DNA from: Pseudoduganella namucuonensis
GTDB taxonomy: Bacteria > Pseudomonadota > Gammaproteobacteria > Burkholderiales > Burkholderiaceae_D
Assembly (NCBI RefSeq): GCF_900116645.1
Contig: NZ_FPBO01000009.1
Location: 124,001 to 188,000 of the forward strand
Reading direction: 5' to 3'
DNA length: 64,000 nt
The notes under the pieces are model-generated. The model ran no database searches. It worked only from the letters and a program-made list of their open reading frames with translations, and was not told the DNA's origin. The position numbers and the translations under genes were made by a program. Shown here piece after piece: positions 17,062 through 24,371 of this stretch; the first letter of the stretch is position 1; each line of letters starts with the position of its first letter.

Positions 17062-18944
17062 TGTCCATGTTCGACCGCCTATCCCTATTGCCCGCCGCGT
17101 TGTCGGCACGCGACCCCGCCATGCTGGCCGGATGGCGCGACGGCGCGCCCGTGCCGTGCGGCGAAGTCGCCACGCGCATGCGCGCCTGGGCCGCGCTGCT
17201 GGCCGGCCAGCCGGGCCGCCACTACGCGCTCTACATCGAGGACAGCCTGGAGTTCGCCGCCGCGCTGCTGGGCGCCTGGCAGGCCGGCAAGACCGTGTGG
17301 CTGAGCGCCGACACGCTGCCGGCCAGCTGCGACGCGCTGGCCTTGAAGGTGGATGGCTTCCTGGGCGGGTTCCCGGCCGCGCTGGCGCCGTTGCGGCCGG
17401 GCGACGCCTGTGCGGTCGATGCCGGTGCATCCGACGGCGATGCCGATAGCGATGTCGATGCCGCCGTCGTAGCCGATGTCCCGTTCGCCGGAGCCGGCGC
17501 GGCGCTGAATCTCGCCGCGCCGGCGCTGGTCGTGCACACGTCCGGCAGCACCGGCGCGGCGCAGGCCATCCCCAAGACCCTGTCGCAGATCGACAGTGAA
17601 GTCACCGTGCTGGAACAGATGTTCGGCGCGCGGGTGCGCGGCGCGGCGGTGCTGGCGACCGTCTCCCACCAGCACATCTATGGGCTGCTGTTCAAGGTGT
17701 TGTGGCCATTGTGCGCCGGGCGTCCGCTGCACGCGGGCACGGTGGCGTATCCCGAGCAACTCGCGGAGCTGTTGGCTGCGCGGCCGTGCGTGCTGGTGGC
17801 CAGCCCCGCGCACCTGAAGCGCCTGCCCGACCATCTGGACTGGCGCGGCGCCGCCGCGCAGCTGCGCGCCGTGTACTCGTCCGGCGGCCCGCTGCCGGAG
17901 GACTCGGCCTACGCCTGCGAGGCCCTGCTGGGGCAGGCGCCCATCGAGGTGTATGGCAGTTCGGAGAGCGGCGGCGTCGCGTGGCGCCAGCGCGCGGCCG
18001 GCGCGGAGGCGCGGCATAGCGGCACTTGGCAGGCGTTTCCGAACGTGGCCTGGCGCGTCGCGGAGCCCGAAGGGGCGCTCGAAGTGCGTTCGCCGCACTT
18101 GCCGGACGACGGCTGGATGACCCTGGCCGACCGTGTCGGGCACGCCGCCGGCGGGCGTTTCGAATTGCTGGGCCGTGCGGACCGTATCGTGAAAGTGGAA
18201 GAGAAGCGCGTCTCGCTCGATGCGCTGGAACGCGCGCTGGCCGCCTCGCCGCTGGTGGCGGAGGCGCGCGTGCTGCGGGACGAGGGTCCGCGCGCGCAAT
18301 TGGTCGCCGTGGTGGCGCTGACGGACCAGGGCAGGGAGCTCCTGGCCGCGCGGGGCAAGCTGGCCTTGAACCGCGCCCTGCGCGCGCTGCTGGCGGAGGT
18401 GGCCGAGACCGTCGCCCTGCCACGCCGCTGGCGTTATCCGTCGCAATTACCGGTCAACGCGCAGGGCAAGACCACGCTGGCCGCCTTGCAGGCGCTGTTC
18501 GACGACGAGGCGCCGGAGCAGGGGCTGGAGAAGGACGGGGAGGACGCGCGGAGATCGGAGCCGAAGCTGGAGCCAAAGCCCGGGCTAGCGTCGCGTCCAC
18601 GCCAGCCGCTGCCGCGGGAGCTCGAGGTCACCCCGGACAAGGTCGTGCTGGAACTCTTCATCCCGGAGGACCTGCTGTACTTCGAGGGCCATTTCCCCGG
18701 CGCCCCCATCCTGCCCGGCGTCGCGCAGCTGGACTGGGCCGTCGCCTATGCGCGGCGCTACTTCGCGCCGTCCGGCGTGTTCCGCGACGTGGCGGCGTTG
18801 AAATTCCAGCAGGTGATCGCTCCCGGCGCCACGGTGCGGGCGGAGTTCACCTACGACGCGGCCAAGGGCAGCGTGCAGTTCCAATACCTGTCGGCCGCCG
18901 GCCGGCACGCGAGCGGCCGCATCATTTTCGCGCCGGCCGCCTAA
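17061..18944 (+). CDS. apeH: Fusion of AMP-dependent acyl/aryl-ACP ligase (ApeH type) and hotdog dehydratase (ApeI type)
   Basis: A 627-residue two-domain enzyme. Residues about 1-460 are an ANL ligase: HTSGSTG at 159-165, YGSSESGG, GRADRIVKVEEKRVS and the A10 region LPVNAQGKTT with its catalytic Lys. It should adenylate the aryl starter acid and load an ACP. After a charged E/K/P-rich linker (about 480-510), residues 515-627 form a FabA/FabZ-like domain with YFEGHFPGAPILPG (catalytic His about 544) and Asp about 558 in AQLDW where FabZ has Glu. In E. coli these are separate proteins, ApeH and ApeI. The ATG at 17061 overlaps the previous TGA; the longer TTG start is unlikely. Confidence 0.88.
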   Translation: MSMFDRLSLLPAALSARDPAMLAGWRDGAPVPCGEVATRMRAWAALLAGQPGRHYALYIEDSLEFAAALLGAWQAGKTVWLSADTLPASCDALALKVDGFLGGFPAALAPLRPGDACAVDAGASDGDADSDVDAAVVADVPFAGAGAALNLAAPALVVHTSGSTGAAQAIPKTLSQIDSEVTVLEQMFGARVRGAAVLATVSHQHIYGLLFKVLWPLCAGRPLHAGTVAYPEQLAELLAARPCVLVASPAHLKRLPDHLDWRGAAAQLRAVYSSGGPLPEDSAYACEALLGQAPIEVYGSSESGGVAWRQRAAGAEARHSGTWQAFPNVAWRVAEPEGALEVRSPHLPDDGWMTLADRVGHAAGGRFELLGRADRIVKVEEKRVSLDALERALAASPLVAEARVLRDEGPRAQLVAVVALTDQGRELLAARGKLALNRALRALLAEVAETVALPRRWRYPSQLPVNAQGKTTLAALQALFDDEAPEQGLEKDGEDARRSEPKLEPKPGLASRPRQPLPRELEVTPDKVVLELFIPEDLLYFEGHFPGAPILPGVAQLDWAVAYARRYFAPSGVFRDVAALKFQQVIAPGATVRAEFTYDAAKGSVQFQYLSAAGRHASGRIIFAPAA

Positions 18945-18976
18945 ATCAAGACCAAGTCAAGACCAAGAAAGAGACC

Positions 18977-20086
18977 ATGCAAGACAAATCGTTTTCGCCC
19001 GAGCGCCAGTCCGCCTTCGCCGCCCGTTACGAGGCACAAAAGATCGCCTTCGGCCCGGTGGTGTTCCAGTGCGTGCGCTACGCCTGGAAGCGCGGCATGC
19101 TGCAGGCGCTGGCGGACGTCGGCTCCACCGGCCTGTCCTTGGCCGAGATGGCGGAAGGCGGCCGCTGGACCGAGTACGTGCTGAAAGTGGTGCTGGAATC
19201 GTGCCTGTCGGCCGGCGCGGTGCAGCTGCGCGATGGACGCTACGTGCTGGACAAGGTGGGCTTCTGCGTGTTGACCGACAAGATCACGCAGGTCAACCTC
19301 GATTTCACGCACGACGTCTGCTACCTGGGCCTGCATGACCTGGACAAGTCGCTGGACGACGAGCGGCCGCACGGGCTGAAAAAGCTGGGCGACTGGCCGA
19401 CCATATACGAGGGACTGTCCCAGCTGGACGAACCGGCGAAGAGCAGCTGGTTCGCCTTCGACCACCACTATTCGGACACCTCCTTCCCCGCGATCATGCC
19501 GGACGTCTTCGCCACCGGCCCCCGGCGGGTGATGGACATCGGCGCCAACACCGGCAAATTTTCGCTGGCGGCGCTGGAATACAACCGGGACGCGAAACTG
19601 CACCTGGTGGACCTGCCGCGCCAGCTGGCGGTGGCCGAGCAAAACCTGCAAGCGGCCGGCGTGCGCGAGCGCGCCAACCTGCACGGCGTGGACATGCTGG
19701 ACGCCGAGGCGCCGCTGCCGGCCGGCATGGACCTGATCTGGATGAGCCAGTTCCTGAGCTGCTTCAGCGAGCCTGTCATCGCCACCATCCTGCGCCGCGC
19801 CGCGGCCGCGCTGGCGCCGAACGGCCAGGTTCTGATCCTGGACACCTTCTGGGACCGGCAGCAGTACGACATCGCCGCCTACTGCCTGATCAACACTTCG
19901 CCGTACTTCACGGCCATGGCCAGCGGGAACAGCAAGGTCTACGAAAGCGGCGACTACGTGCGCCTGGCCGAGGCGGCCGGCCTGCGCCTGCTGACGGCGC
20001 GCGACGGCATCGGCTATTGCCATTCGCTGCTGCGCTTCGCGCTGGCCGGGGAGGTTGCGGAAAACAACGGAGCCGCCGGTGTTTGA
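18977..20086 (+). CDS. SAM-dependent O-methyltransferase of the APE cluster
   Basis: A 369-residue class I methyltransferase with the architecture of small-molecule O-methyltransferases: an N-terminal helical dimerisation/winged-helix domain (about 1-150) and a Rossmann domain with motif I RVMDIGANTGKFSLAA, an acidic ribose-binding residue in LHLVDLP, and post-motif WMSQFLSCFSEP. E. coli APE carries an O-methylated aryl head made by the cluster methyltransferase (ApeB), so this is the likely aryl methylating enzyme. The 32-bp gap before it is unusually large for this operon and contains a direct repeat (TCAAGACCAAG twice). Confidence 0.78.
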   Translation: MQDKSFSPERQSAFAARYEAQKIAFGPVVFQCVRYAWKRGMLQALADVGSTGLSLAEMAEGGRWTEYVLKVVLESCLSAGAVQLRDGRYVLDKVGFCVLTDKITQVNLDFTHDVCYLGLHDLDKSLDDERPHGLKKLGDWPTIYEGLSQLDEPAKSSWFAFDHHYSDTSFPAIMPDVFATGPRRVMDIGANTGKFSLAALEYNRDAKLHLVDLPRQLAVAEQNLQAAGVRERANLHGVDMLDAEAPLPAGMDLIWMSQFLSCFSEPVIATILRRAAAALAPNGQVLILDTFWDRQQYDIAAYCLINTSPYFTAMASGNSKVYESGDYVRLAEAAGLRLLTARDGIGYCHSLLRFALAGEVAENNGAAGV

Positions 20087-20840
20087 ACCCTGCTTCATCG
20101 TCCCCGTCTACAACCACGAGCACGCGATAGCGGCCGTGGTGGACGGCCTGCTGCCGCATGGCTTGCGCTGCGTGCTGGTCGACGACGGCAGCGCGCCCGC
20201 CTGCGCGGCCGAGCTGCAAAGGCTGGCGCGGCTGCATCCGGCGCAGGTGGTGCTGGTGACGCACGCCGTCAACCAGGGCAAGGGCGGGGCGGTGATGACG
20301 GGTTTCGCCAAGGCCGCTGAACTGGGCTGCACCCACGCCCTGCAAGTGGACGCCGACGGCCAGCACAATCTGGACGACGTGCAGGCCTTCCTGGCGCGGT
20401 CCCGCGCGCAGCCGCAGGCGCTGATCGTGGGCTGCCCGGTGTACGACGAGTCGGTGCCGAAGGGGCGGCTGTACGGCCGCTACGCCACCCATGTCTGGGT
20501 CTGGATCAACACGCTGTCGCTGCAGATCAAGGACTCCATGTGCGGCTTCCGCGTCTATCCGCTGGCGCCGGTGCTGGTGCTGATGCGGCGCCGCGCGCTG
20601 GGGCGGCGCATGAACTTCGACATCGAAATCCTGGTGCGCCTGTACTGGGACGGCGTGGCCATGGTGAACCTGCCGACCAAGGTCGGCTATCCGGCCGACG
20701 GCGTGTCGCACTTCCGCGTGTGGATGGACAATGTGCTGATCTCGCGCCTGCACGCCACGCTGTTCTTCGGCATGCTGCCGCGCGCGCCGCGCCTGCTGGC
20801 GCGCAATTGCGCCCGTATCGGAAAGGGACAGCGCGGATGA
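20079..20840 (+). CDS. Family 2 glycosyltransferase of the APE cluster
   Basis: A 253-residue GT-A enzyme. Seen: N-terminal CFIVPVYNHE, the nucleotide-sugar aspartate in LVDDGSAP, NQGKGGAVMTGF, the metal-binding DXD-like LQVDADGQHN, and CGFRVYPL. It has no C-terminal TM pair typical of dolichol-P synthases. The GTG at 20079 was chosen because GGAG lies six bases upstream; a TTG at 20055 has no spaced ribosome site. The family position corresponds to the glycosyltransferase half of ApeJ. It may glycosylate the polyene or its lipid anchor. Confidence 0.82.
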   Translation: MFEPCFIVPVYNHEHAIAAVVDGLLPHGLRCVLVDDGSAPACAAELQRLARLHPAQVVLVTHAVNQGKGGAVMTGFAKAAELGCTHALQVDADGQHNLDDVQAFLARSRAQPQALIVGCPVYDESVPKGRLYGRYATHVWVWINTLSLQIKDSMCGFRVYPLAPVLVLMRRRALGRRMNFDIEILVRLYWDGVAMVNLPTKVGYPADGVSHFRVWMDNVLISRLHATLFFGMLPRAPRLLARNCARIGKGQRG

Positions 20841-21778
20841 GCGCCGCGCCGCGCCACTGGGCCGCCATCAACGAAGTGAGCTTCGTGGCCGGCATGCGCC
20901 TGCTGTTCTGGATTTTCCGCGTGCTGGGACGCTGGCCCTTCCACCTGCTGCTGTATCCCGTGCTGTGCTGGTACTTGCTCACCAGCCCGCGCGCGCGGCG
21001 CGTGTCGGCGGCCTACCTGGACCGCGTGCGCGCCTACGCGCCGGTGCCGCGGCTGGGCGTGCTGCGCCACTTCGCCGCCTTCGCCGAAAGCATCCTGGAC
21101 AAGATGCTGCTGTGGGGCGGCGTGTACGACGTGGGCGCCGTCACCCTGCATGGCGAGGACGCGTTCAACCGCATGCTGGCCTGCGGCCAGGGCGGCTTGC
21201 TGATCTGCTCCCACTTCGGCAACCTGGAGCTGTGCCGCGTGCTGTCGCGCCAGCGGCCGGACGTGAAACTGACGGTGCTGGTGCACACGCGCCACGCGCA
21301 GGCGTTCAACCGCATGCTGGCGCGCCTGAACCCGGACAGCCAGCTCAATCTTATGCAGGTGACGGAGCTGACGGCGGCCACGGCGATGCAGCTGTCCGAG
21401 CGCGTGGGGCGGGGCGAGCTGGTGGTGATCGCCGGCGACCGCGTGCCCGTGTCGGACAGGCCGCGCGTGGCGGTGGCGGACTTCCTTGGCGCGCCGGCGG
21501 CGTTCCCGGTGGGGCCGTACGTGCTGGCCAACGCGCTGCAATGCCCGGTGTTCCTGCTGTTTCCCCTGCAGCGTGCGGGCCGCGCGTCGCTGCACTTCGA
21601 ACCCTTCCGCGCCTCGCTGCGCCTGCCCAGGCAGGGACGCGACGCGGCGCTGGCGGCGCTGGCGGCGGATTACGCCGCGCGCCTGCAGCACTACTGTGCC
21701 CAGGCGCCGCTGCAGTGGTTTAACTTTTACGACTTCTGGCATATAGAAAAACGGGATACCTCCGATGCACCTGGCTGA
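20837..21778 (+). CDS. LpxL/HtrB-superfamily acyltransferase of the APE cluster
   Basis: A 313-residue membrane-associated acyltransferase. Seen: an N-terminal hydrophobic helix (about 22-50), the catalytic His/Glu motif ICSHFGNLEL, the ELVVIAGDRVPVSDRPR segment and PVFLLFPLQ. It overlaps the glycosyltransferase by ATGA. In E. coli these two activities are, as I recall, one fused protein (ApeJ); here they are separate but translationally coupled. Probably transfers an acyl or polyenoyl group to a glycolipid anchor. Confidence 0.8.
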   Translation: MSAAPRHWAAINEVSFVAGMRLLFWIFRVLGRWPFHLLLYPVLCWYLLTSPRARRVSAAYLDRVRAYAPVPRLGVLRHFAAFAESILDKMLLWGGVYDVGAVTLHGEDAFNRMLACGQGGLLICSHFGNLELCRVLSRQRPDVKLTVLVHTRHAQAFNRMLARLNPDSQLNLMQVTELTAATAMQLSERVGRGELVVIAGDRVPVSDRPRVAVADFLGAPAAFPVGPYVLANALQCPVFLLFPLQRAGRASLHFEPFRASLRLPRQGRDAALAALAADYAARLQHYCAQAPLQWFNFYDFWHIEKRDTSDAPG

Positions 21779-23321
21779 CCTGAAAAACACGCGCCGCACC
21801 GTGCGCTTCGACCAATCGCGGCTGACGATAGAAGACATCGTCGACATCGCCCACGGCCGGGCGGGCGCCGCCCTGTCGGACGATCCGGCCTTCCGCGCCG
21901 CCATCTCGCGCGGCGCCGACTTCCTCGACCAGTTGCTGCGCGAGGACGGCACCGTCTACGGCGTGACCACCGGCTACGGCGATTCCTGCACCACCACCGT
22001 TCCCCCGGAACTGGTGGCCGAGCTGCCGCACCACCTGTACACCTACCACGGCTGCGGCCTCGGCGAGAACTTCTCGCCGGCGCAGACGCGCGCCATCCTG
22101 GCCTCGCGCCTGGCGTCGCTGGCCAAGGGCTTTTCCGGCGTCAGCGTCGAGCTGCTGGACCAGATCGTGCGCCTGCTGGACGCCGGCCTGCTGCCGCTGA
22201 TCCCGTCCGAGGGCTCGGTCGGCGCCAGCGGCGACCTCACGCCGCTGTCCTACCTGGCGGCGGTGCTGTGCGGCGAACGCGAAGTGTGGCGCGACGGCGA
22301 GCAGGTGCCGGCCGAACAGGCCTTGCGCGAAGCGGGCATCACGCCGCTGCGCCTGCGCCCGAAGGAGGGCCTGGCCATCATGAACGGCACCGCCGTCATG
22401 ACCGCGCTGGCCTGCATGGCGCACGAGCGCGCCGAGTACCTGGCCAGGTTGTGCACCCGCATCACCGCCATGGCCTCATTCGCGCTGGACGGCAACGCCC
22501 ACCACTTCGACGAGGTGCTGTTCTCGGTGAAGCCGCATCCCGGCATGCAGCGGGTCGCGGCCTGGCTGCGCCAGGATTTGCCGACCGACCAGTGGGAACG
22601 CAACGGCAAGCGCCTGCAGGACCGCTACTCGATCCGCTGCGCGCCGCACGTGATCGGCGTGCTGGCCGACACGCTGCCGCTGTTCCGCACCCTGATCGAG
22701 AATGAGCTGAACAGCGCCAACGACAACCCGCTGATCGACCCGGTGGGCGAGCGCGTGCTGCACGGCGGCCACTTCTACGGCGGCCACATCGCCTTCGCCA
22801 TGGACGGCATGAAGAACACCGTGGCCAACCTGGCCGACCTGCTGGACCGCCAGATGGCGCTGCTGGTGGACAGCCGCTACAACCACGGCCTGCCGGCCAA
22901 CCTGGTGGGCGCCACCGGCAGCCGCGCGGCCATCAACCACGGCCTGAAGGCGCTGCAGATCAGCGCCTCCGCCTGGACCGCCGAGGCGCTCAAGCTGACC
23001 ATGCCGGCCTCCGTGTTCTCCCGCTCCACCGAATGCCACAACCAGGACAAGGTCAGCATGGGCACCATCGCCGCGCGCGACTGCCTGCGCGTGCTGGAAC
23101 TGACCGAGCAGGTCGCCGCCGCGCTGCTGATCACCGTGCGCCAGGGCGTGTGGCTGCGCTGCCGCGACTATCCGGAAGCCGTGCCGCACGCGGCGCTGGC
23201 GCGCATGCAGGAGTTGCTGTCGGAGGACATCGCCGCCGTGGTGGAGGACCGTCGCCTCGACCCGGAACTGCGCGTGCTGCTGGACCGTATCCGCAACCAG
23301 GAATGGAAACTCTATGCGTAG
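21765..23321 (+). CDS. MIO-type aromatic amino acid ammonia-lyase (HAL/TAL/PAL family)
   Basis: A 518-residue lyase. Seen: the Ala154-Ser155-Gly156 triad in GSVGASGDLTPLSY that cyclises to the MIO electrophile, YGVTTGYGDS with the catalytic Tyr loop, NELNSANDNPLI and GGHFYGG. The ring-selectivity pair, aligned by eye, is Tyr94-His95 (LYTYHGCGLG), unlike Ser-His of histidine lyases or His-Leu of Rhodobacter tyrosine lyase. It could supply cinnamate, 4-coumarate or a modified derivative as aryl starter for the AMP ligase; related clusters for flexirubin use tyrosine lyase. Specificity is unproven. No hutU/hutI genes are nearby, which argues against histidine catabolism. Confidence 0.88.
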   Translation: MHLADLKNTRRTVRFDQSRLTIEDIVDIAHGRAGAALSDDPAFRAAISRGADFLDQLLREDGTVYGVTTGYGDSCTTTVPPELVAELPHHLYTYHGCGLGENFSPAQTRAILASRLASLAKGFSGVSVELLDQIVRLLDAGLLPLIPSEGSVGASGDLTPLSYLAAVLCGEREVWRDGEQVPAEQALREAGITPLRLRPKEGLAIMNGTAVMTALACMAHERAEYLARLCTRITAMASFALDGNAHHFDEVLFSVKPHPGMQRVAAWLRQDLPTDQWERNGKRLQDRYSIRCAPHVIGVLADTLPLFRTLIENELNSANDNPLIDPVGERVLHGGHFYGGHIAFAMDGMKNTVANLADLLDRQMALLVDSRYNHGLPANLVGATGSRAAINHGLKALQISASAWTAEALKLTMPASVFSRSTECHNQDKVSMGTIAARDCLRVLELTEQVAAALLITVRQGVWLRCRDYPEAVPHAALARMQELLSEDIAAVVEDRRLDPELRVLLDRIRNQEWKLYA

Positions 23322-23760
23322 GAAGACCAAGGAAAGCCGCTGGTTCGCGGAGATGGAAACCAAGGTCCAGTTCTTCGACCTGGACCCGATGCAGATCGTC
23401 TGGCATGGCCGCTATGTGAAGTACCTGGAAATGGTGCGCTGCGAGCTGCTGGACAAGATAGGCTACAACTATGTGGAGATGAAGGAGTCCGGCTATTCCT
23501 GGCCCATCATCGACATGCACCTGCGCTACGCGGCGCCGGCCACCTTCGGCCAGGTGCTCAAGCTGCGCGCCGACATCGTGGAGTGGGAAAACCGCCTGAC
23601 GATCGAGTACACCATCAGCGACGCCGCCACCGGCAAGCGCCTGAACCGCGCCACGACGATGATGGCGGCGGTGGAAATCACCACGGGCGAGATGTGCTTC
23701 GTGTCGCCGCCCGTGTTGTTTGAAAAGCTGGGCATAGAAAAGCCGGGGATGGAACAATGA
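23314..23760 (+). CDS. apeK: Hotdog-fold acyl-ACP/CoA thioesterase (ApeK type)
   Basis: A 148-residue 4HBT-family thioesterase. Seen: the family signature FFDLDPMQIVWHGRYVKYLE, with the catalytic Asp of 4-hydroxybenzoyl-CoA-like thioesterases, then a VQF/RYAAPATFGQVL beta region. Start overlaps the ammonia-lyase stop by eight bases and its stop overlaps the next ATG. It may release the finished polyene or clear stalled chains from an ACP. Confidence 0.85.
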   Translation: MRRKTKESRWFAEMETKVQFFDLDPMQIVWHGRYVKYLEMVRCELLDKIGYNYVEMKESGYSWPIIDMHLRYAAPATFGQVLKLRADIVEWENRLTIEYTISDAATGKRLNRATTMMAAVEITTGEMCFVSPPVLFEKLGIEKPGMEQ

Positions 23761-24371
23761 GGAAGATACTGATAACGGCGGCGTTGCTGGGCGCCTGCGC
23801 CGCGGCGCCGGCCATCGCGCACGCCGCCGCGCCGATCGCCAAGATCCAGGCCATGCTGGCCAAGCCGGAGGTGCTGTGCGGCCGCTTCGACCAGACCAAG
23901 CAATTGGCCGGCATGAAGAAGCCGCTGGCTTCGCACGGCCGCTTCTGTGTAGTCGCGGGCAAGGGCGTGCTGTGGCGCACGCTGAAGCCTTTCCCGAACA
24001 CGCTGCGCCTGACGCGCGACGAGATCGTCCACTTCCAGGGTGAGCGCGTGGCCATGCGCCTGGAGGCGAAGAACGAGCCGGTGGTCCGCATGATCAACAG
24101 CGTGCTGTTCTCGCTGCTGGGCGGCGACCTGGCGCAGCTGGACAAGCTGTTCGAGGTGGACGGCACGGCCGACGCGGCGGGCTGGCAAGTGGCGCTGAAG
24201 GCGCGCGAGCCCGCGCTGGCCAAGGCGATCGGCGCCATCAGTCTGGAAGGCGGCGCCCACGTGAAGAACATCGTCATGAACGAGGCCAGCGGCGACAAGA
24301 CCACCATCGTGTTCTCCGCCATGCAGGCCGGCGCCAGCGCCATGACGTCCGAAGAGGCGGCGCTGTTTTGA
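23757..24371 (+). CDS. apeL: LolA-like outer membrane lipoprotein carrier (ApeL type)
   Basis: A 204-residue periplasmic protein with signal peptide ending AIAHA. Seen: the early CGRFDQTKQLAG segment and RFCVVAGKGVLWRTLKPFPN, a variant of the LolA hydrophobic-pocket fold (GRFxQ and WxxxxP motifs). Its overlap with the MMPL exporter gene supports joint work in carrying the aryl polyene lipid from the inner to the outer membrane. Confidence 0.82.
   Translation: MRKILITAALLGACAAAPAIAHAAAPIAKIQAMLAKPEVLCGRFDQTKQLAGMKKPLASHGRFCVVAGKGVLWRTLKPFPNTLRLTRDEIVHFQGERVAMRLEAKNEPVVRMINSVLFSLLGGDLAQLDKLFEVDGTADAAGWQVALKAREPALAKAIGAISLEGGAHVKNIVMNEASGDKTTIVFSAMQAGASAMTSEEAALF

Noticed and set aside
21765..23321. 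Histidine utilisation (hutH)
   Set aside because: The gene overlaps APE genes on both sides, no other hut genes occur, and the selectivity pair is not Ser-His.
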